Of a stretch of DNA of 64,000 nt, positions 8,716 to 16,250 are shown piece after piece. Within the stretch, counting starts at the first letter, position 1, and each line of letters starts with the position of its first letter. The notes under the pieces were generated by a model. That model did no database searches. It saw only the letters and a list, made by a program, of their open reading frames with translations, and was not told the origin of the DNA. The stretch spans positions 248,001-312,000 of the forward strand of contig NZ_BNBL01000002.1 in the NCBI RefSeq assembly GCF_014655595.1, read 5' to 3'. Origin of the DNA: Streptomyces griseocarneus. Lineage in GTDB: Bacteria; Actinomycetota; Actinomycetes; Streptomycetales; Streptomycetaceae. Made by a program: the position numbers and the translations under genes.

Positions 8716-9336
8716 ATGAACGCGGCCGCCTTCCCCACCGACGCCACCAGTGTCCCCGGCTTCCTGCCCACCCATGTCGTGCCCCAGGGCGGGCTGTCCA
8801 CCTGGGCAGCCCCCGACGCGTCCATCCCCACCGAGCCCCTGGACCCCCTGCTGCCCGTCCAGCTGCTCACCCGCCGCGGCGACTGGGGACAGGTGCTCTG
8901 CTCGAACGGCTGGGCGGCGTGGGTCGACGCCCGGCTGCTCGTGGCCCTGCCGCAGAGCCCGCCCGCGGCGGGCGCGCCGCTCGCGCGCACGGCCGACGCA
9001 CGCAGACTGCTGGCCCACGTCGAGGAGTCGCTGGGCCGCTACCGGAAGGCGGTGGAGGAGCTCGCGGAAGGACACATGGACGGCGAGACGTTCCGCAACG
9101 CCACCCACGGCCTGCGGATCGGGGCCGTGGTCGAGGGCGAGGCGGTCTGGCTCTACGACGCCGAGCACGACCGTTGGTGCTACTGCGACGGCACGGCCAT
9201 GACGACCTTCGCCGCGCACGGGCCCGCGCCCCAGTCGCTCCCGCCCGAGCCCACCCCGTCGTCCCTCCCGCCCGAACCCACGCGCCTGGACACCCCCGCC
9301 TCGGGCCCGCCGCCCACCCAGCTCGGTGACGCCTGA
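8716..9336 (+). CDS. SH3-like/unknown protein between the ABC and kinase genes
   Basis: 206 residues, no membrane segment or signal peptide. The first 80 residues (LLPVQLLTRRGDWGQVLCSN then GWAAWVDARLL) look like a bacterial SH3-type beta-barrel. A helical middle follows (LLAHVEESLGRYRKAVEELAEG), then a second beta-rich part (VWLYDAEHDRWCYCDG) and a Pro-rich tail with a repeated SLPPEPT motif. It starts 6 bases after the ABC stop, and its TGA overlaps the kinase ATG (TGATG), so the three genes are co-expressed. It may link the FHA-ABC protein and the kinase. I do not recognise a named family. Confidence 0.7.
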   Translation: MNAAAFPTDATSVPGFLPTHVVPQGGLSTWAAPDASIPTEPLDPLLPVQLLTRRGDWGQVLCSNGWAAWVDARLLVALPQSPPAAGAPLARTADARRLLAHVEESLGRYRKAVEELAEGHMDGETFRNATHGLRIGAVVEGEAVWLYDAEHDRWCYCDGTAMTTFAAHGPAPQSLPPEPTPSSLPPEPTRLDTPASGPPPTQLGDA

Positions 9337-10346
9337 TGCCGGGCGAGGGCGACCACCGGGCCCGGCCGGACGACACGCTGGCCCCCGGCCCGTCGGGGCT
9401 CATCGGCCGGCAGCTGGCCGGCTACCGCGTGGAGAGCGAGATCGGACGCGGCGGCATGGCCGTCGTCTACCGCGCCACCGACCTGCGCCTGGGCCGCACC
9501 GTCGCCCTCAAGCTCCTCGCCCCCGAGCTCGCCCGCAACGACACCTTCCGCGACCGCTTCGCCCACGAGTCACGGGTGGCCGCCGCCATCGACCACCCGC
9601 ACATCGTGCCGGTGTTCGAGGCCGGGGAGGTCGAGGGCGTGCTCTACATCGCCATGCGCTACGTCGCCGGGATGGACCTGCGCGCCCTGCTGGACCGCGA
9701 GGGCCCGCTGCCGCTGCCCACCGCCGTGCGCATCGCCGGCCAGGTCGCCTCGGCCCTGGACGCCGCCCACGCGCACGACCTGGTCCACCGGGACGTCAAG
9801 CCGGGGAACATCCTGGTCGCGGAGGGCACCGACAGCGACCACCCCGAGCACGTCTACCTCACCGACTTCGGCCTCACGAAGAAGTCGCTGTCGCTGACCG
9901 GGTACACGCGGGTCGGCCAGTTCGTCGGCACGCTGGACTACGTGGCGCCGGAGCAGATCTCCGGCAAGCCGGTGGACGGGCGCTGCGACGTCTACAGCCT
10001 GGCGTGCGTGGTGTTCGAGACCCTCACCGGGGCGCCGCCCTTCCAGCGCGACGACGACATGGCGCTGCTGTGGGCGCACCAGTACGATCCGCCGCCGCTG
10101 CTGTCCCAGCGCGTGCGCGGGCTTCCGGTGCGGGTCGACGAGGTGCTCGCGACGGCCCTGGCCAAGGCGCCGGACGACCGCTACGACAGCTGCCTGGAGT
10201 TCGTCACGGCCCTGCGGCTGGCCGGTCGCGAGCGCCTGGTCGCGCCCGAAGTGGTGCCGGAGCACCCGCCCACCCAGGTGGCGGAGGCCTCCGCCCCCGG
10301 CCCGCCGCCGGACCCGCCCCAGTGGGCGGCGCCGGTCTTCCCGTAG
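9336..10346 (+). CDS. Soluble Ser/Thr protein kinase (Hanks type)
   Basis: 336 residues with a complete eukaryotic-like kinase domain: P-loop GRGGMAVVY near residue 37, VALK lysine near 59, catalytic HRDVKPGN near 151, DFG near 177, and activation segment FVGTLDYVAPEQ. After the kinase fold (about residue 295) there is only a Pro/Ala-rich tail with no membrane helix or PASTA repeats, so it is cytosolic, unlike PknB or PknF. Coupled by one base to the upstream gene. Its likely substrate is the adjacent FHA-FHA-ABC transporter, by analogy with PknF/Rv1747; that is inference from gene order. Confidence 0.9.
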   Translation: MPGEGDHRARPDDTLAPGPSGLIGRQLAGYRVESEIGRGGMAVVYRATDLRLGRTVALKLLAPELARNDTFRDRFAHESRVAAAIDHPHIVPVFEAGEVEGVLYIAMRYVAGMDLRALLDREGPLPLPTAVRIAGQVASALDAAHAHDLVHRDVKPGNILVAEGTDSDHPEHVYLTDFGLTKKSLSLTGYTRVGQFVGTLDYVAPEQISGKPVDGRCDVYSLACVVFETLTGAPPFQRDDDMALLWAHQYDPPPLLSQRVRGLPVRVDEVLATALAKAPDDRYDSCLEFVTALRLAGRERLVAPEVVPEHPPTQVAEASAPGPPPDPPQWAAPVFP

Positions 10347-10384
10347 CCAGGTCTTCCCGCAGCCGGGTCTCACCCGGTCCGGTC

Positions 10385-11674
10385 TCACCCGCCGGGCGGT
10401 GCGCCCTCTCCCCGGCGCCGCACCCAGGACCCCGCCAGGCCGCCAATGAAGCCCGCCAACAGCCCCCACAGCAACCCGAACCCCACCAGCCGCAACAGCC
10501 GTGCGTGCAACGACACCTCGCCGCCGAAGTCCCCGAGGTCGCCCAGGCCCAGCAGCGACAGGCCGAAGATCGCCGAGACCCGCGTCAGCAGGCCGACGAC
10601 CAGCAGGGTGACCGCCACCGCCACGGCCAGCCGCACCGCGAGCCGCCAGGGTGAGGTCCCCCCGGGCGAGCGCACGGCCAGCACGAAGCCGGCCGCCAGC
10701 AGCGCGAGCCCGGCCAGCAGGGCCAGCAGCCAGGCCCGCCCGTCGTACTCGGAGAGCGAGGAGAGGTCCACCGTGCCGCTCCCGCCGTCGGTCTCGCGCA
10801 GCACCGCCGCCAGCGGCTTGGGCACCGGCAGACCGATGTCGCCCGGCACCCGGCCCTCCCAGGCGCCGCCCAGGCCGATGCCGAACGCCATCCAGGCGAG
10901 GTTGGGCAGGCCCAGCAGCAGGACGGCGAAGGTCTGGGCCGCGTGCCCCCGGGTGAACGCCGCGACCACCCCGGCGAGCAGACCCAGCACCACATACGCC
11001 AGCAGCACCACCACCATCACGAAGGCGGCCGGACGCACGGAGTCCTGGAACCGCAGCAGCCGGGAGGGCAGCGGGGCCTTCCGGGAGGCGGCCAGCGCCA
11101 CCGCCAGCAGCACCAGCAGCCACAACAGCCCGTATCCGAGCGTGGGCCCCACGGCGGCGCGGAAGCCCACGGTCGGCGTCGCGCCCAGCGCCTCGCCCAG
11201 CTCGTCGAGGAACTCCTCGCCCACCTGGATCCGGAAGGTGTGCCGCGCCGCCAGCGCGATCAGCAGCAGCGCCAGCAGCCACAGCACGGCCGTACGGGCC
11301 ACGCGGGCCAGCAGCGCGCGCCCGCTCGTCACCGCGTGGTGCCGCAGCGGCAGCAGGAAGAGGACCGCGAGGGCCAGGGCCCCGGCCAGCGTCACCGACA
11401 GCGGCACCACGGCCAGCCCGCCACCCGTGCGGGCGATGAAGCCCGCGTCGCCGGAGAGTTCGACCGTGCCGCCGACTGCCGTGACCATCGCCGCCGCGAC
11501 GACGGCGGCGAACGCCCCGCCCGGCAGGTCGGCGGCGCCCGCCGCCCACAGCCCGAGGGCGGCGACCACGGCCATGGCGACCACGCCGGCGACCACCGCC
11601 GCCAACGCCTGTGCCCAGGCGCGCAGCTCGTGCGCGGCCCCCTGCGGGGCACGGGACGTCGGTGGCTGGCTCAC
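10385..11674 (-). CDS. Very hydrophobic multi-span membrane protein (streptophobe-like)
   Basis: 429 residues, dominated by about ten hydrophobic segments (for example LALAVLFLLPL, VLWLLALLLIALAA, FVMVVVLLAYVVLGLLAGVV) and a short basic C-terminus (SWVRRRGEGAPPGG). It resembles the 'streptophobe' family of Streptomyces membrane proteins from memory; function unknown. I chose GTG at 11674 because it gives a soluble N-terminus of normal length; the frame stays open further upstream in non-coding-like sequence. It converges on the kinase gene and diverges from the next membrane protein. Confidence 0.7.
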   Translation of the reverse strand: MSQPPTSRAPQGAAHELRAWAQALAAVVAGVVAMAVVAALGLWAAGAADLPGGAFAAVVAAAMVTAVGGTVELSGDAGFIARTGGGLAVVPLSVTLAGALALAVLFLLPLRHHAVTSGRALLARVARTAVLWLLALLLIALAARHTFRIQVGEEFLDELGEALGATPTVGFRAAVGPTLGYGLLWLLVLLAVALAASRKAPLPSRLLRFQDSVRPAAFVMVVVLLAYVVLGLLAGVVAAFTRGHAAQTFAVLLLGLPNLAWMAFGIGLGGAWEGRVPGDIGLPVPKPLAAVLRETDGGSGTVDLSSLSEYDGRAWLLALLAGLALLAAGFVLAVRSPGGTSPWRLAVRLAVAVAVTLLVVGLLTRVSAIFGLSLLGLGDLGDFGGEVSLHARLLRLVGFGLLWGLLAGFIGGLAGSWVRRRGEGAPPGG

Positions 11675-11856
11675 ACCGACCAACGTAAACCGGACCGCGC
11701 CGGGCCACCCGTCCGCACGGGCGCCCGGGGGAATCCCGGCCGCACACCGTGGGGCCGTCCCGCACGCCCGCTTGCGGGGGACACCGGTTTGGGACACACA
11801 ATGTGCGCAGGGGCGGCGAAAGGGAACAAAAGAGCCTCCAGCGTAGGAGAAGGGCC

Positions 11857-13047
11857 GTGTCGTCCGAACCACCGTCAGGAAAACGCCCCACCGGCCCTCC
11901 GTCCGGCCCGCTGTCCGGGCGCGAATCCACGCCGCCCGAACCCTCCGAGGGGCCGGAGGCCACCCGGCAGGACTGGCCGGCCCAGCCCTCGGGCCCGTCC
12001 GGCCCCCAGGAGCCCCCCGGGCCGCCCGCCCCACCCTCGGACGGGCGCGACACCCCGGGCGAGCGGCCCGGCGGCGGCGCGCCGTGGTGGCGGTCCAAGG
12101 TCGTGCTGGTGGCGGGGGCCGCCGTCGTGGTCCTCGCCGCGGTGCTCACGGTCTTCCTCCTCCGGCAGAGCGGAACCCCCGCCGGCGAGGTCTTCCTTCA
12201 GTCCGCCTCGGCCGACGGCCGCGATCCCTTCACCCACTCGTCCGCGAAGGGCTCCAGCGCCGCCGCGGCCGCCGCCCCCGCCCGCCCCCAGGGCACGGGC
12301 AGCGGCACCCGCGTCGTCCAGGGCTCCACGCCCGGCCTCTACGGCGGCACCCGCAACGTCGCCAGCTGCGACGTCGAGCGCCAGATCGGCTATCTGAACC
12401 AGGACCAGTCCAAGGCCCGCGCCTTCGCGGGCGCGGCGGGCATCGAGGCGGGCGGCCTGGCCACGTACCTGCGCGGCCTGACGCCCCTGCAGCTGCGCAC
12501 GGACACCCGGGTCACCAACCACGGCTACAAGGACGGCTCCGTCACGAGCTTCCAGTCCGTCCTGCAGGCCGGTACGGCCGTGCTCGTCGACGACCGGGGC
12601 GTGCCCAGGGTGCGTTGCGCCTGCGGCAACCCGCTGAAGCCGCCGGTCGCCGTGAAGGGCACACCCAAGGCCAAGGGCGACACCTGGCCGGCCTACCGGC
12701 CGGAGGACGTGGTGGTGGTCGACCCGGCCGACTCCGTCATGGAGGTCATCGTGGTCTACGACCCCGAGACGGGGGAGTGGTTCGAGCGTCCGGTCGGCAC
12801 CGACGGCGAGGAGGACCGTTCCATCTCCGCCCCCAAGGGCGGGATGTCCACGGCCCCGCCGCGGCCGACGACCTCCCCGGGCGGCCAGCAGCCCCCGCGG
12901 CCCCCGCAGCCGCCCAAGCCCCCGCAGCCCACGACCCCGCACACCATGCCCCCCACCGCTCCGCACACCACGCCGCCGACCACCCCGTCGCCGCAGATGC
13001 CGCCCCCGCCGGCCTACGGGCCCCCACCCGCACGGCCGAACGGATAA
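11857..13047 (+). CDS. Membrane-anchored protein with Pro-rich ends (DUF6777-like)
   Basis: 396 residues. A Pro/Ser/Gly-rich cytoplasmic N-terminus (about 75 residues) is followed by one membrane helix (VVLVAGAAVVVLAAVLTVFLL) and an extracellular domain of about 210 residues. That domain contains GSTPGLYGGTRN, VASCDVERQIGYL and VRCACGNPL, with three Cys that may form a disulphide. A Pro-rich tail ends the protein. The pattern resembles DUF6777, but I am not certain. GTG at 11857 is preceded by AGGAGAAGGG. The DUF998 gene starts 9 bases after the stop. The Pro-rich cytosolic part near a Ser/Thr kinase gene could be a kinase target (inference). Confidence 0.7.
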   Translation: MSSEPPSGKRPTGPPSGPLSGRESTPPEPSEGPEATRQDWPAQPSGPSGPQEPPGPPAPPSDGRDTPGERPGGGAPWWRSKVVLVAGAAVVVLAAVLTVFLLRQSGTPAGEVFLQSASADGRDPFTHSSAKGSSAAAAAAPARPQGTGSGTRVVQGSTPGLYGGTRNVASCDVERQIGYLNQDQSKARAFAGAAGIEAGGLATYLRGLTPLQLRTDTRVTNHGYKDGSVTSFQSVLQAGTAVLVDDRGVPRVRCACGNPLKPPVAVKGTPKAKGDTWPAYRPEDVVVVDPADSVMEVIVVYDPETGEWFERPVGTDGEEDRSISAPKGGMSTAPPRPTTSPGGQQPPRPPQPPKPPQPTTPHTMPPTAPHTTPPTTPSPQMPPPPAYGPPPARPNG

Positions 13048-13055
13048 GGGCCCCG

Positions 13056-13721
13056 ATGCGCGACGGGTGGGCGTCCCTGCTGCTGGCCACGGCGGCGGTG
13101 GTCTACAACGACTGGCTGCTGGAGTTCGTCCTGCCCACGGGCCTGGACCCCCGGCACTCCTACGTCAGCGAGCTGTACGCCGCCGATCAGCGCTTCCACC
13201 TCCTCTTCGGCGGCATCGAGGTCACGGCCGCCGTCCTGGTGGTGACCGGCGCCCTCCTGGCCCGCCCCCGCGCGGCCGGCGGCCTGCCGGCGGCGGGCTG
13301 GTGGTCGCTGGTGGCCTTCGGGGTGTTCTCCGTGGCGGACGTCGTCGTGCCCATGCACTGCGCGCCGTCCGTGGAGCGCGGCTGCGAGGCCGTCAACCCC
13401 TGGCACACGACCACCAGCGCGCTCGTCCACGCCGCGCTGTTCGCCTCGATGGCGCTGCTTGTCCTCGCGTCCGGCCCCGGCCCCTGCCCGCGCCCGGTCG
13501 TCCGCCGCCGGGGCCCGTGGGTGCTGGCCTGCGCCCTGCTGACGGCGCTGGCCACGGTCGGCCCGCTGTTCGGCCGGCCGGGCTGGCACGGGGTCCCGCA
13601 GCGGGCCCATCTGGTGCTGGTGGGCGTGTGGTTCCTGCTGCTGGCCAGGGCCCTGCGCCAGACCCCGCCCCCCACGGACGTCCCGCACGGCGCCCGCCGG
13701 CTGCCCGCCACGGTGCGCTAG
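13056..13721 (+). CDS. DUF998-type integral membrane protein
   Basis: 221 residues with about six membrane segments and the typical DUF998 pattern: N-terminal helix ending YNDWLLEFVLP, SYVSELYA, the VADVVVPMHCAPS loop, a WHTTTSALVHA helix and a final VLVGVWFLLLARAL helix. Function of the family is unknown. It follows the preceding gene by 9 bases. Its TAG stop is part of the left copy of the 14-bp inverted repeat that bounds the MarR/hydrolase cassette. Confidence 0.78.
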   Translation: MRDGWASLLLATAAVVYNDWLLEFVLPTGLDPRHSYVSELYAADQRFHLLFGGIEVTAAVLVVTGALLARPRAAGGLPAAGWWSLVAFGVFSVADVVVPMHCAPSVERGCEAVNPWHTTTSALVHAALFASMALLVLASGPGPCPRPVVRRRGPWVLACALLTALATVGPLFGRPGWHGVPQRAHLVLVGVWFLLLARALRQTPPPTDVPHGARRLPATVR

Positions 13722-13731
13722 GGCGTGTCCG
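13718..13731 (+). repeat. Left end of 14-bp inverted repeat (CTAGGGCGTGTCCG)
   Basis: CTAGGGCGTGTCCG here is the exact inverse of 15209-15222. The outermost CTAG supplies the stop codon of the DUF998 gene. Together the two copies bracket a 1.5-kb unit with a MarR and a hydrolase gene. CTAG is rare in Streptomyces DNA and is a 4-bp target duplication of some insertion sequences, so these may be transposition ends. Confidence 0.8.
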
Positions 13732-13756
13732 CGGTCGCCGCCGCGCCGACGCCGGC

Positions 13757-14185
13757 TTACGGAGAGGTGACGGCCTGCTCCAGCAGGCCGTGAAGGACGC
13801 GCTGCTCCTGCGGGCTGAGGCCGGACAGCGGGGAGTCCACGGCGAGGAGTCCGAGGAGGCGTTCGCGCAGTGCGGTGCCCTCGGCGGTGAGGACGAGGTG
13901 CTTGGCGCGGCGGTCGGTGGGGTGCGGGTGGCGTTCGACCAGGCCCTGCTTCTCCAGCTTGTCGATGACGAACGTGGTGTTGGAGGGCTCGCAGCTCATG
14001 CGTTCGGCGAGCTCCCGCATGGTCATCGGCCCGCTCATCTCCCGCAGCGCGGTCGCCTGGGACGCGGTGAGGCCCAGGGTGGCGGCGCGCTCCCGGACGT
14101 GCTCGGCGATCCGCTGGGCCAGCCCGTTCACCAGGCCGCACAGCTGTCGCTCGGCGATGGCCTGCCGCTCCGGGGACGTCGTCAT
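13757..14185 (-). CDS. MarR-family transcriptional regulator
   Basis: 142 residues with a MarR winged helix-turn-helix: LTASQATALREMSGPMTMRELAE, then the recognition segment CEPSNTTFVIDKLEKQGLVERH and the wing PTDRRAKHLVLTAEG. It is transcribed away from the MBL-fold hydrolase gene. A 19-bp near-perfect palindrome at 14225-14243, between the two starts, is the probable operator. So it most likely represses itself and the hydrolase gene. Ligand unknown. Confidence 0.9.
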   Translation of the reverse strand: MTTSPERQAIAERQLCGLVNGLAQRIAEHVRERAATLGLTASQATALREMSGPMTMRELAERMSCEPSNTTFVIDKLEKQGLVERHPHPTDRRAKHLVLTAEGTALRERLLGLLAVDSPLSGLSPQEQRVLHGLLEQAVTSP

Positions 14186-14224
14186 GCCACCACCCTAGCA
14201 AGTCCATCAAGGCGACATATTTAC

Positions 14225-14243
14225 AGCTTGAATGATTCGAGCT
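14225..14243. promoter_or_regulatory. Probable MarR operator in the divergent promoter
   Basis: AGCTTGAATGATTCGAGCT is a 19-bp palindrome around a central G with one mismatched pair. It lies 40 bases from the MarR start and 73 bases from the hydrolase start. Size and symmetry are typical of MarR dimers. Confidence 0.7.
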
Positions 14244-14315
14244 TGATGCTTATGGTGGGCGTCGTCGCCGCCGGAGACACGGCGACGACCTGATGCGACT
14301 CACGGGAGAGAACTC

Positions 14316-15188
14316 ATGGCTGACTTGACGGTGGATCAGGACGGACGACTGAGCCGGCCGGCGGGAATCCGCTCGATACAGCTGGGCGACACGAAGGTGT
14401 CGTACGTCCCGGACGGCGACGTGCGGCTCCGGCCGCTGCCGCTGCTCCAGGACTCCACCGACGAGGTGTGGGCCGCACACCCCGAGTACCTGGACGCCAC
14501 GGGCCACCTCGTGGGGAGCGTCGGCGGTCTGCTGGTGGAGCACGGCGACCGCGCTCTGCTGATCGACGCGGGCTTCGGCCCGCAGACGCTCGAGGCCCCG
14601 GACGGCCCCCTCGGCGTGATCCACGGAGGCGCGCTCCCGCAGAGCCTGGCCGCACTCGGTCGCAGCCCCGAGGACATCGAGGCGGTGGCCTTCACCCACC
14701 TCCACTCCGACCACCTCGGCTGGGCCTGCCACCCCGCCCCCGGCGGTGACCGGCCCGTCTTCGCCCACGCCGAATACCTGGTCTCCGAGCCGGAGTGGGA
14801 GGGGCGCGACGTCCTGGAGGCCCAGCAGGTCGCCGCCCTCGCGCCGCGCGTACGTACGATCACGGACGGGCAGGAGATCTTCCCCGGCGTACACGTGCGG
14901 ATCACGCCCGGCCACACCGTCGGGCACGCCGAGTACGTCATCACCGGGGGTGGCCGGCGCCTGATCGCCTTCGGTGACGCGATGCACTCGCCGATCCAGG
15001 CCGACCACCCCGAGTGGTCCTCGGCCTTCGACCACGACCTCACCCGCACCGCCGGCCACCGCCGCCGCCTCGTCGCCGAACTGGCGGAGCCCGGCACGAT
15101 CGGCTTCGGCGTCCACTTCGCCGACGTGGTGTTCGGTCACGTCCGGCAGGACGGCGACGGCCCGGCCTGGCGGCCCCTGGATGCCTGA
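14316..15188 (+). CDS. MBL-fold metallo-hydrolase
   Basis: 290 residues of the metallo-beta-lactamase fold. The metal motif HLHSDHLGW gives His128, His130, Asp132 and His133; HTVGH later and an Asp in AFGDAMHSP supply further ligands, so a binuclear Zn site is intact. The N-terminal half carries a substrate-pocket region like lactonase or organophosphate-type hydrolases of this superfamily (quorum-quenching AiiA-like or phenol-degrading types cannot be told apart). An intracellular protein. Probably controlled by the divergent MarR regulator. It lies inside the inverted-repeat-bounded unit. Confidence 0.85.
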   Translation: MADLTVDQDGRLSRPAGIRSIQLGDTKVSYVPDGDVRLRPLPLLQDSTDEVWAAHPEYLDATGHLVGSVGGLLVEHGDRALLIDAGFGPQTLEAPDGPLGVIHGGALPQSLAALGRSPEDIEAVAFTHLHSDHLGWACHPAPGGDRPVFAHAEYLVSEPEWEGRDVLEAQQVAALAPRVRTITDGQEIFPGVHVRITPGHTVGHAEYVITGGGRRLIAFGDAMHSPIQADHPEWSSAFDHDLTRTAGHRRRLVAELAEPGTIGFGVHFADVVFGHVRQDGDGPAWRPLDA

Positions 15189-15208
15189 CGCTCCCCGCAC
15201 CGACCCAT

Positions 15209-15222
15209 CGGACACGCCCTAG
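15209..15222 (-). repeat. Right end of 14-bp inverted repeat (CGGACACGCCCTAG)
   Basis: Exact inverse of 13718-13731. On the minus strand its CTAG supplies the TAG stop of the PqqC-like gene. No other copy was noticed in the window. Confidence 0.8.
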
Positions 15223-15956
15223 AGGGGAACCTGGTCCGTCCTGCCCGCGTGGTCGAGGGCGTCGAGCATGCTCCACAGCACGTCGCACTTGAAGGTGAGG
15301 GCGGCGAGGGCGGCGTCCTGCAGCTGCCGGGTCGTGCAGTACGACAGGACCAGGCCCAGGGCGTGCCGGGCGTCGTCGGTGACCGCGGCCGGGCGGGTGG
15401 TGAAGTACTCGTGGCCGGAGGGATCGACCCAGGGGTAGTGGGTGCGCAGCGCGGCGAGCCGGTCGCGCATCAGGCCGGGCGCGAACAGCTCGGTCAGGCA
15501 GGCGGCGACGGCCTCGGTCCAGGGGCGCGTGCGGCAGAAGGTCACATAGGCGTCCGTGGCGAAGCGGACGCCGGGCAGGACGTGGCGCTCGTCCAGCACC
15601 TCGGCGCGGCTCAGGCCCGCGGCCTCGGCGAGGGCGAGCCACTGGGCGGTGCCGCCGTGCCCCTCGGCCGTGCCGTCCTGGAAGGTGATGCGCCGCGTCC
15701 AGCGGCGGCGCACCTCGGGGACGGGGCAGTTGGCGACGATGGCCGCGTCCTTCTGGGGCAGCAGCTTCTGGTAGTACCAGCGGTTGGCGATCCAGCGCCG
15801 CAGCTCCCGCCGGGTCAGGCCCCCCTGGTGCAGCCGCAGGTGCACCGGGTGCCGTGACCAGTACTGATCGGCGTGGGCGTGCAGCGCGGTCGTGAACGCC
15901 GAGCGGGTCAGGCGCCCGTCCTGCCCGGCGTCCGCCGCCGGGCCGGCCTCCGTCAC
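15219..15956 (-). CDS. pqqC: PqqC-type oxidase (pyrroloquinoline-quinone synthase family)
   Basis: 245 residues, close in length and sequence to Klebsiella PqqC. Conserved blocks: HPVHLRLHQGGLTRREL, W(I/V)ANRWYYQ near residues 55-63, KDAAIVANCP, and ERHVLPGVRFATDAY near 123-137, plus LTELFAPGLM, HYPWVDP and LWSMLDAL. PqqC performs the last step of PQQ formation, a cofactor-free ring closure and oxidation. No pqqA, B, D or E is seen nearby, so the substrate here is open. GTG at 15956 (or 15959) has no ribosome binding site of its own. It overlaps the stop of a 22-codon ORF that does, which implies translational coupling. Confidence 0.82.
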   Translation of the reverse strand: MTEAGPAADAGQDGRLTRSAFTTALHAHADQYWSRHPVHLRLHQGGLTRRELRRWIANRWYYQKLLPQKDAAIVANCPVPEVRRRWTRRITFQDGTAEGHGGTAQWLALAEAAGLSRAEVLDERHVLPGVRFATDAYVTFCRTRPWTEAVAACLTELFAPGLMRDRLAALRTHYPWVDPSGHEYFTTRPAAVTDDARHALGLVLSYCTTRQLQDAALAALTFKCDVLWSMLDALDHAGRTDQVPL

Positions 15957-16021
15957 CACCGGACGGCGTGCGCGGCGACCCCGGCCGGGAGCTGCCCCGC
16001 CGCGGCAGGAGCTGTCGTCAT
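15953..16021 (-). CDS. 22-codon ORF coupled to pqqC
   Basis: A micro-ORF with a very strong ribosome binding site (GAGGGGGGA, 6 bases before the ATG at 16021) whose TGA overlaps the pqqC start (GTGGTGA). The 22-residue product is mostly Ala/Pro/Val/Gly and ends HAVRW. Its size and place are those of PqqA, but it lacks the Glu-x3-Tyr pair that becomes PQQ. It may be only a translational leader, or the precursor of a different product. Whether a peptide accumulates is unknown. Confidence 0.5.
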   Translation of the reverse strand: MTTAPAAAGQLPAGVAAHAVRW

Positions 16022-16250
16022 GGACGTTCCCCCCTCGTTCTCCCCGGCGCGGACGGCACCGCGGCGTCGACCGGGGCACGCGAGCCCCCCTCGTCCAGGG
16101 TCCGCAATGCCGGCCGCCGCCCGCAATCGCCGGAACGGGTGAACGAGCCGGACGGGTGCGGTCCGGCCGCCGACGCTCACCCGGATGGGCGAAGCCGGGG
16201 TAAAACGGTCCAATCCGTTTACGGTGCACGGCCCCGGGTACCCGGCGCCG

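Noticed and set aside
6403..9219. 938-codon open frame opposite the FHA-ABC gene
   Set aside because: No recognisable domain, heavy Arg/Gly/His/Gln content; shadow of the ABC transporter gene.
10363..10377. CCGGGT-CTC-ACCCGG hairpin after the kinase gene
   Set aside because: Only 6 bp of stem and no T run; may help termination but not strong enough to list.
10385..12034. Longer form of the hydrophobic membrane protein starting at 12034
   Set aside because: The extra N-terminal 120 residues are low-complexity and run across the divergent gene's promoter and start.
15953..16021. Micro-ORF considered as pqqA
   Set aside because: Lacks the Glu and Tyr used to build PQQ; kept only as a coupled ORF of unknown role.
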